Shown here piece by piece: positions 46,281-54,670 of a stretch of DNA of 55,263 nucleotides. The notes beneath the pieces are model-generated. The model had not been told where the DNA came from. It did no database searches and saw nothing but the letters and a program-made list of their open reading frames with translations. The stretch covers positions 1 to 55,263 of the forward strand of contig PLDC01000011.1 of NCBI GenBank assembly GCA_003134995.1, in the 5' to 3' direction. The stretch's first letter is position 1, and every line of letters starts with the position of its first letter. The translations under genes were made by a program, and so were the position numbers. The stretch comes from Acidobacteriaceae bacterium. GTDB lineage: Bacteria; Acidobacteriota; Terriglobia; Terriglobales; Acidobacteriaceae.

Positions 46281-46619
46281 CTATCTTTCGATCACTTTCG
46301 GCACGCGAAAGAATGTTCCGTCCGAGTCGGGCGCGTTTTCCAGCGCCACTTGTTGCGGCAATGACTTACGCAGTCCTTCAGAGATATCTTCGCGAGTTGC
46401 GTAGGCAAATCTTTCGCTGCCTTGTTTGGATTCGTCGACGCCGTAGCGATCTGACACTTGCGCCATCGGTTCGACATTCGACGTATCGAGTTCGTTGAGC
46501 CTGTCGATGTAGCCGAGAATCGAATTCAGGTCACGAACCATATGCACGCGCTCTTCGGCGGAAAGCTCCAGGTTAGCCAGGTCGGCTACGTAGGTGACGT
46601 CTTTTTCTGTGATTTTCAT
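46281..46619 (-). CDS. gatC: Aspartyl/glutamyl-tRNA amidotransferase subunit C
   Basis: A 112-residue protein with the family start ITEKDVTYVADLANLELS, the ILGYIDRLNELDTSNVEPM segment and the C-terminal FFRVPKVIE. It stabilises GatA/GatB. First gene of the gatC/unknown/gatA group on the minus strand. Confidence 0.94.
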   Translation of the reverse strand: MKITEKDVTYVADLANLELSAEERVHMVRDLNSILGYIDRLNELDTSNVEPMAQVSDRYGVDESKQGSERFAYATREDISEGLRKSLPQQVALENAPDSDGTFFRVPKVIER

Positions 46620-46667
46620 GTTGTGCGAGTGGCTCCTGAAACGTCGTCGAAAAACAAAGGGCCAGTT

Positions 46668-46949
46668 TCAGACTTGCCGAATCACAAACTCGATCCTCTC
46701 CACTTTTTGGCCGGAGTAGCGATTGAGTTGGGCGACGTATCGCGGAGCGAGGCCCTGCATCTCGCGCTTCCATCCCGCATCTGAAACCTCAACGCGAAGC
46801 ACACCGTCGGCGAACTCCAACACTCGCGTGCGATCGGCGACGACTGAGCCGCAAACCAAGGGCCACGCGAGCGCAGGGGCTTCGCCTTGCGGCACACGCC
46901 GCAAAGAGCCCATCACAATTTTTTCGAGTCCTGCGCCGGCCTGCTCCAA
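46668..46949 (-). CDS. DUF721/DciA-like small protein
   Basis: A 93-residue protein. The start TTG 46949 is supported by AGGAG six bases upstream. LAWPLVCGSVVADRTRVLEF followed by LRVEVSDAGWKREMQGL is the DUF721 core. DciA proteins of this family help load the replicative helicase. Short members like this one are less studied. Confidence 0.7.
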   Translation of the reverse strand: MEQAGAGLEKIVMGSLRRVPQGEAPALAWPLVCGSVVADRTRVLEFADGVLRVEVSDAGWKREMQGLAPRYVAQLNRYSGQKVERIEFVIRQV

Positions 46950-47049
46950 AATTAACTCCTGCTTCGAGCTGACGACTGCCAGTGGCCGCTCAACCGCGAT
47001 TCCGATTTTAGCATCCCAGTCGAACGCACAAGGGGCATCAACCGTGCGC

Positions 47050-48444
47050 TCAGATCGGGAACTCGCGCTTCACAAACTCAAGCGCGGTTTCGTGCGAAAG
47101 CAAGCGTCCGTCTAGTTGAGCGTCTTCTACGGCATCGAGTATCTCGCGAAACTTTGGACCGGGTACATATCCGGCGGCAATGAGATTGTCGCCCGTCACT
47201 AGAGGCTTCGGCCGAATTTTTTCCGGAGGAATTTCGGCAAGCTTAGTCTGAACAAACTCGTACGTACTAAAATTGCGATGGCTGGCCAGGCTGTCGGCGC
47301 GGTGCAGAGCGAGATGCTCGTCGAAGGCGGGCATGCGGAGAAATTTCTTCAGCGTCGACTGGTTCATGCGCGTGGCGTGGCTGAAGCGCATGTGATTGTC
47401 GACGAGAGCAAGGATCTGAGCCGTGTCGTGATTGGAAAACCGCAGACGCTCGCAAATCTCTTCCGCGATCTTTACTCCGACGTCGACGTGATTATCGAAA
47501 CGGATGCGATCGGGCGCCACGCGGAAGGTCGCGGGCTTGCCTACGTCGTGCAGCAGCGCACCCCAGGCCAGCGTCGGCGGGCAGGGGTTTGGCAAATTCT
47601 CGAGCAGCAGCAGTGTGTGCGAAAATACATCGCCCTCGGGATGAAATTCAGGCGGCTGTTGAACGCCCTTCATGGCTGAAATCTCGGGCAATATTTCCTT
47701 GAGTAGTCCGGTTTGATCCAGCAGGAGAAAAGCTCGGCGGCCATGACCTTCTGTGAGAATCTTGGTGAGTTCGTCGCGCACGCGCTCGCGGGAGACGATA
47801 TTGATTTCATGCGCTGCGCGCTCGATCGCGGCATAGGTGTTTGCTTCGATTTCGAATTCAAAGCGCGCCGCGAAGCGTACTGCCCGCAGCATTCGCAACT
47901 TGTCTTCTGCGAAACGCTGGGCTGGATCGCCGATGGCGCGGATGATGCCGGCCTCGAGGTCCTCGCGTCCGCCGACGAAGTCGAGCACTTCGCCGCCCAC
48001 GGGATCGAGCATCATGCCGTTGATGGTGAAGTCGCGGCGGGCCACGTCTTCTTGCGGATGCTGGCTGAAGCGCACTTCATCGGGACGGCGGCCATCGGAG
48101 TAGCCGTAATCGCTGCGGAAAGTCGCCACTTCTATGGTGCTTCCCTTCGCGTTTTGCAGATCTCCGGCTGAAGGCTCGACCACGGGGTCCACCCTTCGGC
48201 TTCGCTCAGGGCAGGCTCGGTCCACGGGGTAAAGCGGGACCAGGACTACACCAAATTGCGCTCCTACCGCGTAGGTGTCAGGAAAGATCCCCATCACTTG
48301 CGCAGGAGTTGCGCTGGTTGCGATGTCATAATCTGCGGGTTCGCGCTGCAGCAGGAGATCACGGACGCATCCGCCCACCAGGTAGGCTTGGAAGCCCCGC
48401 TGGCGCAAGGTTTGGATGATCCCGGTGGCAAGATCTTTGGACAT
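47050..48444 (-). CDS. cca: CCA tRNA nucleotidyltransferase / polyA polymerase family with HD domain
   Basis: A 464-residue protein if read from ATG 48444; the frame extends to 48543. Nucleotidyltransferase motif LVGGCVRDLLL...DYDIATSA (metal-binding DxD), then RRDFTINGMM, RFAEDKLRMLRAVRFAARF, and an HD domain with LLHDVGK and DNHMRFSH. It adds or repairs the tRNA 3' CCA. Between VLVPLYPVD and STIEVATF the reading frame contains ACPERSRRVDPVV, which is the translation of a dispersed palindromic repeat inserted in frame. The insertion site is a loop of the catalytic domain, so the enzyme probably still works. Confidence 0.9.
   Translation of the reverse strand: MSKDLATGIIQTLRQRGFQAYLVGGCVRDLLLQREPADYDIATSATPAQVMGIFPDTYAVGAQFGVVLVPLYPVDRACPERSRRVDPVVEPSAGDLQNAKGSTIEVATFRSDYGYSDGRRPDEVRFSQHPQEDVARRDFTINGMMLDPVGGEVLDFVGGREDLEAGIIRAIGDPAQRFAEDKLRMLRAVRFAARFEFEIEANTYAAIERAAHEINIVSRERVRDELTKILTEGHGRRAFLLLDQTGLLKEILPEISAMKGVQQPPEFHPEGDVFSHTLLLLENLPNPCPPTLAWGALLHDVGKPATFRVAPDRIRFDNHVDVGVKIAEEICERLRFSNHDTAQILALVDNHMRFSHATRMNQSTLKKFLRMPAFDEHLALHRADSLASHRNFSTYEFVQTKLAEIPPEKIRPKPLVTGDNLIAAGYVPGPKFREILDAVEDAQLDGRLLSHETALEFVKREFPI
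48180..48230. repeat. In-frame palindromic repeat insertion inside cca
   Basis: CCACGGGGT occurs at 48180-48188 and 48222-48230, 42 bp apart, around a segment containing CCCTTCGGCTTCGCTCAGGG, the core of a widespread dispersed palindromic repeat. The 42-bp unit is 14 codons, so the frame is preserved and CPERSRR appears in the protein. Confidence 0.75.
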
Positions 48445-48611
48445 GAAGCTGCACCGGGAAATCCGGCACGCCTTCATCATAACTCTGACTCGCTGCACAG
48501 GATTCGTCCTGATTTCAGAGACGGGCTTTAGCGCGGAGATCACGGAGAACGGCGCGCGGAGTTCGCGAAGAGAACTTGCAAGTGGGAGCTAGAAACTGGA
48601 AACTATGTTTC

Positions 48612-49793
48612 ATGTCTGACGCTTACATCCTCGGCATTGAAAGTTCGTGCGACGAAACTGCGGCGGCCGTGGTGCGGTCGGGTGAGCAGGTCGTTTCGAA
48701 CATAGTGGCTTCGCAGATCGCAACGCATCAGCCTTATGGAGGCGTCGTGCCTGAGTTGGCGTCGCGCGAGCACCTGCGGGCAATTGTTCCGGTGGTGCGG
48801 CAGGCGCTGGTTGAAGCTAATCAGGATTACAAATCCGTGGATGCGATCGCAGTGACGCAGGGGCCTGGACTTGCTGGAGCGTTGCTGGTCGGCATCAGCT
48901 ATGCCAAGGCGCTGGCCTTCGCGCTTGACAAGCCGCTGATTGCGGTGAACCACCTCGAAGGGCATATTCATGCAGTTCTGCTCGAGGAACGGCAGAAGGG
49001 AAATTACGAGCAGCAATTTCCCGTGCTTGCCCTGGTTGTGTCGGGAGGACATACGCATCTGTATCTCGCGGCGCGGAAAGGCCAGGGATGGACGTATGAG
49101 AACATCGGGCACACGCGCGACGACGCGGCCGGCGAGGCGTTCGACAAAGTCGCGAAGCTGGTTGGCCTGGGCTATCCGGGTGGGCCGATTGTCGACCGGC
49201 TCGCTCCGCATGGCGACGCTACGGCGGTAAAGTTTCCTCCAGCGCAGATTAAGCACCGCGATCGGCGGGTTCACCGGCTCGATAATCATCGCAAGGAAAA
49301 CGGCGGAGAGAGCGAGGTTGAGAGCGATCGTCCGCGATTTGATTTTTCCTATAGCGGCATCAAGACTGCCGTGTTGCGCTACGTCGAGGTTCACGATATG
49401 CAGCGGTCGATTGAGATGCGCCGGCAGACTTTGGCCAGCATTGCCAAGCCGAAGCTTGAACACTATCTGGCGAATTGCGACAAGCGGACTCTCGACCTTG
49501 TCGCTTCGTTTCAGAGGGCGATTGTGGAGGATCTGGTCGGCAAGACTCTGACTGCGGCGCGCGCTTATGACGTGGCTACACTTTTTGTTACCGGTGGAGT
49601 GGCGGCGAACAGTGAACTGCGGCGCACATTCGAGAGGGACGGCGCCCAGGAGGGTTTGCCGGTATATTTTCCATCGCGTCCGCTTTCGACGGATAATGCG
49701 GCCATGATTGCAGCTGCCGCTTATCCTAAATTTCTTGCGAAGGATTTTGCGGCGATGGATTTCTCTGCTGAGGCGGGACTTGTTTTGCGCTAG
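48612..49793 (+). CDS. tsaD: tRNA N6-threonylcarbamoyladenosine transferase component
   Basis: A 393-residue protein from ATG 48612. ILGIESSCDETAAAV, GGVVPELASREHL, the metal-binding NHLEGHIHA, and VVSGGHTHLYL then VTGGVAANSELR are the Kae1/TsaD signature. It is about 50 residues longer than typical TsaD because of inserted charged segments around residues 217-240 and 265-290 (KHRDRRVHRLDNHRKE region). Transfers threonylcarbamoyl to A37 of ANN-decoding tRNAs. Confidence 0.94.
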   Translation: MSDAYILGIESSCDETAAAVVRSGEQVVSNIVASQIATHQPYGGVVPELASREHLRAIVPVVRQALVEANQDYKSVDAIAVTQGPGLAGALLVGISYAKALAFALDKPLIAVNHLEGHIHAVLLEERQKGNYEQQFPVLALVVSGGHTHLYLAARKGQGWTYENIGHTRDDAAGEAFDKVAKLVGLGYPGGPIVDRLAPHGDATAVKFPPAQIKHRDRRVHRLDNHRKENGGESEVESDRPRFDFSYSGIKTAVLRYVEVHDMQRSIEMRRQTLASIAKPKLEHYLANCDKRTLDLVASFQRAIVEDLVGKTLTAARAYDVATLFVTGGVAANSELRRTFERDGAQEGLPVYFPSRPLSTDNAAMIAAAAYPKFLAKDFAAMDFSAEAGLVLR

Positions 49794-49843
49794 CCCGCGC
49801 TCTGGAGAATTAAGTCAATTGCCAACTACTAGCTGCTAAAAGC

Positions 49844-50224
49844 CTATTTCCCCACACCGAATCTTTTGCCCATCACTGTATCGAGCGCTTTTTCTAACTG
49901 GCACTGGATGTCGATATCTTTATAGATGGCGAAGTTGGCGCGCTTTTCTTTTTCGTCGAAGCCGCTGGCGCGGCCCGCAACAATAATGATTGGAATGTTC
50001 GCAGTCGCCGCGTTCTGCTTCAGGGCCGTGATCAGTTCGCTGCCTGACATTTTCGGCATTTGCATGTCGGTGACAATGAGATCAGGACGTGCGCGCTCGA
50101 GAATCTGCAACGCTTCCACGCCGTTGGTGGCTGACTCCACCGCGAATCCGCGTTCTTCCAGAAATCGGCAGACGGTATAGCGGATGAGCATGGAGTCGTC
50201 GACTACCAGCGCTACAGCAGACAT
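49844..50224 (-). CDS. Single-domain response regulator
   Basis: A 126-residue receiver domain with acidic pair VDDS, phospho-acceptor Asp in LIVTDMQMPKMSG and conserved Lys in IYKDIDI. The Thr/Ser switch position after the fourth strand (IPIIIV) appears to be Ala in VAGRAS. No output domain. Partner kinase not in the window. Confidence 0.88.
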   Translation of the reverse strand: MSAVALVVDDSMLIRYTVCRFLEERGFAVESATNGVEALQILERARPDLIVTDMQMPKMSGSELITALKQNAATANIPIIIVAGRASGFDEKEKRANFAIYKDIDIQCQLEKALDTVMGKRFGVGK

Positions 50225-50345
50225 GAGAATTGCACGTGCGGGAATGCACGCCCCCGGCCTGCAGACTATCAGGGCATTTCCGCCGGAAACAAGCTTGAAT
50301 CGAGCAAGCGTGGTTACTTTAGTGGATGGGGCCGGGACTTGCGCT

Positions 50346-50540
50346 TTACAACTCTTCGGGTTCGCTCTTGGTGCGTTCCTCGATGCTCATGTCCTTGAGT
50401 TCGCTGGATTCGAAAACTTCACGGCACTCGAGACACTCCACGAATTCAGCGTCTTCGTCGCGGCTCACGATTTGCACGCGCGGATGTTTGCAGGGTTGTT
50501 GGGCGGCGTTTTGAGGCTGCGGAAACGGCTTCGAGGTCAT
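50346..50540 (-). CDS. Small zinc-ribbon-like protein
   Basis: A 64-residue protein with CKHPRVQIV and VECLECREVFE, i.e. C-x-H and CxxC pairs 20 residues apart, flanked by a Pro/Gln N-terminus and a charged tail. The pattern is that of a one-knuckle zinc ribbon. Function unknown; short length lowers certainty. Confidence 0.55.
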   Translation of the reverse strand: MTSKPFPQPQNAAQQPCKHPRVQIVSRDEDAEFVECLECREVFESSELKDMSIEERTKSEPEEL

Positions 50541-50877
50541 AAATACGGAAACGATACCCTCGTCGAATACGCGGAGGAACGGATTCGCGGGAATTTCCCG
50601 GTAATTCTAGCCCTGCTTTGCCACTTGTCAAGTGCTTCGACGTTGCAGCTGGGTAAATTTCTTCACTTGCTTTCAATCGACCCAGCCATAACACTGGAGA
50701 TCGGCGAAATCCGACCAAAAGAATCGCCAAGGCTAAACCACTCAATCGCTGATAGTTACCATTCAATGCCACGTTCCGCAGCTAGCTGCAAGCACTTGCG
50801 TAATCCGGGGTCATGGACATAGAATGAATTACGACAGAAAAGGTCGGATTTCTCGCCACATCTTCTGGGAACCAATA
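50541..50877. other. Non-coding stretch before the isc operon
   Basis: About 340 bp with no supported gene. Frames on both strands look like noise. It should hold the promoter for the Rrf2 regulator and isc genes; the only clear element is the palindrome at its right end. Confidence 0.4.
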
Positions 50878-50891
50878 CTTGACTAGTTAAG
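50878..50891. promoter_or_regulatory. Near-palindrome touching the Rrf2 start codon
   Basis: CTTGACTAGTTAAG is a 14-bp near-palindrome (12 of 14 positions symmetric) that ends at the base before ATG 50892. There is no Shine-Dalgarno sequence there. It could be the autoregulatory site of the Rrf2 protein, with a leaderless or nearly leaderless mRNA. Confidence 0.4.
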
Positions 50892-51356
50892 ATGCTCAAG
50901 TTAACCAAAAAAGCGGACTACGCACTGATGGCCATGAAACACTTGGCCGACCATGCTCACGAGGGGACTGGCAGTGCGAGCGCGAAGGATGTAGCGGATT
51001 CTTTCGGCATTCCTCCGGAGGCGTTGGCCAAGATTTTGCAGAGACTGGCTAAGGCGGGTTTGTTGCAATCGCAGCATGGGACGAACGGTGGTTACCGGTT
51101 GGCGCGCGCGGCGCATACGATTTCTGCCTTCGAAGTGATTCAGGCCATCGACGGGCCGCTGTTCATTACATCTTGTGTCACCGTTCGCGGGGAGTGCGGG
51201 CAGAGCAACCGGTGCAACATTCGCGAGCCGTTGCGAAAGGTGAATGACAGCATCGAAGCCGTGTTGAAGCGCATCAAGATCTCACACATGCGAGAAGAGC
51301 CGGAGACAGCCGTGAGTTCGGCTGCAAAGCCGGTCGAGTTGGTAACGATCGTTTAG
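50892..51356 (+). CDS. iscR: Rrf2-family iron-sulfur regulator, IscR-like
   Basis: A 154-residue protein. The N-terminal winged helix has [16 protein letters not shown] and the conserved [30 protein letters not shown]. Three Cys for a [2Fe-2S] cluster stand in [17 protein letters not shown]. First gene of an isc operon, 26 bp before iscS. Expected to repress the operon when its cluster is loaded. Confidence 0.9.
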   Translation: MLKLTKKADYALMAMKHLADHAHEGTGSASAKDVADSFGIPPEALAKILQRLAKAGLLQSQHGTNGGYRLARAAHTISAFEVIQAIDGPLFITSCVTVRGECGQSNRCNIREPLRKVNDSIEAVLKRIKISHMREEPETAVSSAAKPVELVTIV

Positions 51357-51382
51357 AAAACTTAACTGAGGTAGAAGCAATT

Positions 51383-52666
51383 ATGAGCACGGATGTAAAG
51401 ATCCCCCAGCAACTTTCGGTAACGCAGCACGCCGCTCCTCAGGGAGTGAAGCTGCCTATTTATATGGATAACCACGCCACCACGCCCATGGATCCGCGGG
51501 TGCTGGAGGAGATGCTGCCCTATTTCATGGAGAAATTTGGCAACGCCGCCAGCCGCAATCACTCGTTCGGCTGGGCGGGTGAAGAAGGCGTGGAAACGGC
51601 TCGCGAGCGCATCGCCAAGCTGATCGGCGCGACCACGAAGGAAATTATTTTCACCTCAGGCGCGACCGAGAGCGACAACCTCGCCATCAAGGGCGTGGCC
51701 GAGATGTACCGCGAAAAGGGCAACCACATTATCACAGCGGTCACCGAGCACAAGGCTGTGCTCGATACCTGCAAGCGTCTTGAGAAGTATGGCTACCGCG
51801 TCACTTACCTGCCGGTGCAGAAAGATGGCCTGGTCAACCTTGAAGACCTGAAGCGCGCCATGGATGACAAGACGATCCTGGTCACGATCATGGCCGCGAA
51901 TAACGAGATCGGCGTGGTGCAGCCTCTCGCTGAAATCGGCAAGATGTGCCGCGAGCGCGGCATCATCTTTCATACCGATGCTACGCAGGCTGTGGGAAAG
52001 ATTCCGATCGATGTGAACAAACAGTTTATCGACCTGATGTCGATCTCGGGACACAAAATGTATGGTCCCAAGGGCGTTGGCGCGTTGTATGTTCGCCGGA
52101 AGAATCCGCGAGTACAGATTTCCGCGATCATTGATGGCGGCGGCCACGAGCGCGGCATGCGCTCCGGCACGCTCAACGTCGCCGGCATCGTTGGCTTAGG
52201 CAAGGCGTGCGCTATCGCATCGGAAGAAATGTCTCGCGAGGCAGTTCAGTTGGCTAGCCTGCGCGACCGCTTGCGCGATCGCATTATGAGCCGCCTGGAT
52301 GAAACCTACATCAACGGCACGATGGAGCACCGGCTGCCCGGGAACCTGAACATCAGCTTTGCTTATGTGGAAGGCGAATCGCTGCTAATGGGCATCAACG
52401 ACATCGCGGTGTCGAGCGGTTCGGCGTGCACCTCCGCGACGCTTGAGCCATCTTATGTGTTGAAGGCTCTCGGAACCGGGGATGACCTGGCGCACAGTTC
52501 GATCCGCTTCGGCATTGGCCGATTCAACACCGCGGCCGAAGTTGATTACGTGGCCGATCGCGTGATTGAAACCGTCGAGCGGCTGCGCGAACTTTCTCCG
52601 CTGTACGAAATGGCGAAGGAAGGCATCAATCTGGCGGATGTGAAATGGGCTGGAGATGCGCACTAA
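51383..52666 (+). CDS. iscS: Cysteine desulfurase IscS
   Basis: A 427-residue PLP enzyme. [14 protein letters not shown] is the standard start, [10 protein letters not shown] carries the PLP lysine, [10 protein letters not shown] binds the cofactor, and the persulfide Cys lies in SSGSACTSA. The N-terminal extension of about 25 residues is unusual for IscS. Supplies sulfur for cluster assembly on IscU. Confidence 0.95.
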   Translation: MSTDVKIPQQLSVTQHAAPQGVKLPIYMDNHATTPMDPRVLEEMLPYFMEKFGNAASRNHSFGWAGEEGVETARERIAKLIGATTKEIIFTSGATESDNLAIKGVAEMYREKGNHIITAVTEHKAVLDTCKRLEKYGYRVTYLPVQKDGLVNLEDLKRAMDDKTILVTIMAANNEIGVVQPLAEIGKMCRERGIIFHTDATQAVGKIPIDVNKQFIDLMSISGHKMYGPKGVGALYVRRKNPRVQISAIIDGGGHERGMRSGTLNVAGIVGLGKACAIASEEMSREAVQLASLRDRLRDRIMSRLDETYINGTMEHRLPGNLNISFAYVEGESLLMGINDIAVSSGSACTSATLEPSYVLKALGTGDDLAHSSIRFGIGRFNTAAEVDYVADRVIETVERLRELSPLYEMAKEGINLADVKWAGDAH

Positions 52667-52817
52667 GAGTTGCGAGTACCTAGTACCGATTGGCCTGGAG
52701 TTCAGCCGCGTAGTGGCGGCATGTGAAAGCCCGGCACGGAAGTGCCGGGATGCGTGATGAACAATCGAACAAGTCCCGTAGGGACGGCACAGATTTTAGA
52801 ACGACTCAGGAGAGCAC
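52667..52817. repeat. Intergenic element with two hairpins between iscS and iscU
   Basis: CCCGGCAC/GTGCCGGG (52730-52737, 52742-52749, loop GGAA) and GTCCC/GGGAC (52773-52777, 52781-52785) occur in about 150 bp of otherwise non-coding DNA. This looks like a dispersed small repeat of this lineage. It may tune the ratio of downstream messages by stabilising mRNA ends. Confidence 0.6.
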
Positions 52818-53231
52818 ATGTCATACAGCGATAAAGTAATCGATCATTACAACAATCCGCGTAACGTCGGCTCCATGGATAAGAGCAGTGCCGACGTGGG
52901 CACTGGCCTAGTCGGCGCACCCGAGTGCGGCGACGTCATGAAGCTGCAGATCAAGGTGAACCGCGAGACCAACGTCATTGAAGAAGCCAAGTTCAAGACG
53001 TTTGGCTGCGGCTCCGCGATCGCGTCGTCATCGCTCGCCACCGAGTGGGTGAAGGGCAAGACAGTGGACGAAGCCCTCACCATCAAGAACATGGATATCG
53101 TGAAGGAGCTGTCGCTTCCTCCGGTGAAGATCCATTGTTCGGTGCTGGCTGAGGACGCCATCCGCGCCGCGATCGGCGACTGGAAGAAGAAGCAGGAAGC
53201 CACGAAGCCGGTAGCAGTCGAAGCGAGATAA
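52818..53231 (+). CDS. iscU: Iron-sulfur cluster scaffold IscU
   Basis: A 137-residue protein after AGGAG (52808-52812). Cluster-binding Cys: APECGDVMKL, FGCGSAIASSS and KIHCSVLAEDAI. The LPPVK motif recognised by HscA is present directly before the third Cys. Confidence 0.96.
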   Translation: MSYSDKVIDHYNNPRNVGSMDKSSADVGTGLVGAPECGDVMKLQIKVNRETNVIEEAKFKTFGCGSAIASSSLATEWVKGKTVDEALTIKNMDIVKELSLPPVKIHCSVLAEDAIRAAIGDWKKKQEATKPVAVEAR

Positions 53232-53328
53232 AGCTTCGAGCCGCGAGCATCGAGTCCCGAGCATGCTGGATGAAGCTGCTCTAAATTCGCTCGCTCACAG
53301 CTTAAGGCTCGTAGCTCACAGCTTAATT

Positions 53329-53712
53329 ATGACAACCGTAACCGAACAACCCGGGCAATTACCGCAAACCGCGCCGGCCAAGAGCATTCAGGTCACCGAC
53401 AAAGCTCTGGTCAAGGTGCGCAGCGCCATGGCCAAGGAAGGCATCTCGCCTGAGCAGGGCGGACTGCGCCTGGGCGTGCAGGGCGGCGGCTGTTCCGGTC
53501 TAAGCTACAACATTCGCTTCGACACGCAGCCGCGAGAACGCGACCGCATCTTTCAGTACGGCGATGTCCGAGTATTCGTCGACCCGAAGTCGTTCATTTA
53601 TCTGCACGGCATGATTCTGGATTATCAGGAGACGCTGATGCAGCAGGGATTCGTCTTCGTGAATCCCCAGGCCACGAAGTCGTGCGGCTGTGGGACTTCG
53701 TTCTCGGCCTGA
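53329..53712 (+). CDS. iscA: A-type iron-sulfur carrier IscA
   Basis: A 127-residue protein from ATG 53329; a longer frame to 53263 is not needed. The three conserved Cys are in GGGCSGLSY and CGCGTSF. It carries clusters or iron to target proteins. Confidence 0.93.
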   Translation: MTTVTEQPGQLPQTAPAKSIQVTDKALVKVRSAMAKEGISPEQGGLRLGVQGGGCSGLSYNIRFDTQPRERDRIFQYGDVRVFVDPKSFIYLHGMILDYQETLMQQGFVFVNPQATKSCGCGTSFSA

Positions 53713-53827
53713 GCGAAGGAAGTCAACCGCCAAGGACGCCGAGTGCGCCGAGAATGAACCGGGGTTGTTCCTTGGTTCTACGCGTTCTCTGCGAACTCGG
53801 CGGTTAAGTTTTTAGGATCAGAATGTG

Positions 53828-54586
53828 ATGGCACAACCTCTCACCATGATCGGAGCGAAGCCCGCACCTCAGGAAACGCAATCCTGCTGGTCGTGCGGAA
53901 CCATGCGCGCTGTGCACTTCTGCGAGGCCTGCGGCAAGGTTCAGCCCCCAGCACCGGTGGACTATTTCGCCTTCTTCGGACTGCCGCGCAAATTGAATCT
54001 CGACGCCGCTGCCCTGGAAAAGGATTTTTACCAGTTGAGCCGCAAGCTGCATCCAGATCTCAACTCGCAGGCCGGCACTCAGGAGCAGGAGTGGAGCCTG
54101 CAGCAAAGTTCACTGCTCAACGACGCTCATCGCATTTTGAAAGATCCGATCAAGCGCACGCAGTATCTGGTGAAACTCGAGGGCGTCGAACTCGAAGAGC
54201 AATCGAAAACGGCCACTGAGCAGGCGCGTTCCAGCGGGGAAGCCAAGAAACAGATCGTTCCTCCGGATTTGCTGGAGGAAGTCTTCGAGTTGAATGTCCA
54301 ACTCGAAGAACTTCGCATGCAGAAGAAAATAGGCGAGGACGATCCAGCGCTGATCGAAGAAATCGGCCGCCAGAAACTCGAACTCGAAGGGAAGCGCGAC
54401 GCGCTCCTGCACGAACTTCAGGGACACTGGAAGATGTGGGATGGAATGATCCAGCGAGAACAGAACGGTCAGCCCGTTTCGGAAGAAGAGCGCAAGTACT
54501 TGCGCGACAAAATGGTGGACGTGCTGAACCGCCGCAACTACATCCGGAATCTGGTGCGGGATGTGAGCGAAGTGCTGGAGAATTGA
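53828..54586 (+). CDS. hscB: Co-chaperone HscB with N-terminal zinc finger
   Basis: A 252-residue protein. An N-terminal CWSCG...CEACG finger, as in eukaryote-type HSC20, precedes a J-domain with KLHPD (HPD motif) and a C-terminal three-helix bundle that binds IscU. It is longer than enteric HscB because of the finger and the charged central helix. Confidence 0.92.
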   Translation: MAQPLTMIGAKPAPQETQSCWSCGTMRAVHFCEACGKVQPPAPVDYFAFFGLPRKLNLDAAALEKDFYQLSRKLHPDLNSQAGTQEQEWSLQQSSLLNDAHRILKDPIKRTQYLVKLEGVELEEQSKTATEQARSSGEAKKQIVPPDLLEEVFELNVQLEELRMQKKIGEDDPALIEEIGRQKLELEGKRDALLHELQGHWKMWDGMIQREQNGQPVSEEERKYLRDKMVDVLNRRNYIRNLVRDVSEVLEN

Positions 54587-54589
54587 GTC

Positions 54590-54648
54590 ATTGAGTGATC
54601 GGGCCATTGCGCGATTGAAAGCGCGCATTAATCGCCCAATCACTCAAT
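54590..54648. repeat. Imperfect inverted repeat between hscB and hscA
   Basis: ATTGAGTGATCGGGC (54590-54604) and GCCCAATCACTCAAT (54634-54648) pair at 14 of 15 positions. Further short AATCG/CAATGG-like repeats follow up to the hscA start. Possible mRNA hairpin that separates hscB from hscA expression. Confidence 0.6.
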
Positions 54649-54670
54649 CGCTCAATGGCTAAATCGCACA

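Noticed and set aside
50184..50822. 212-codon plus-strand frame
   Set aside because: Overlaps the response regulator start and the zinc-ribbon gene on the other strand and lacks any domain.
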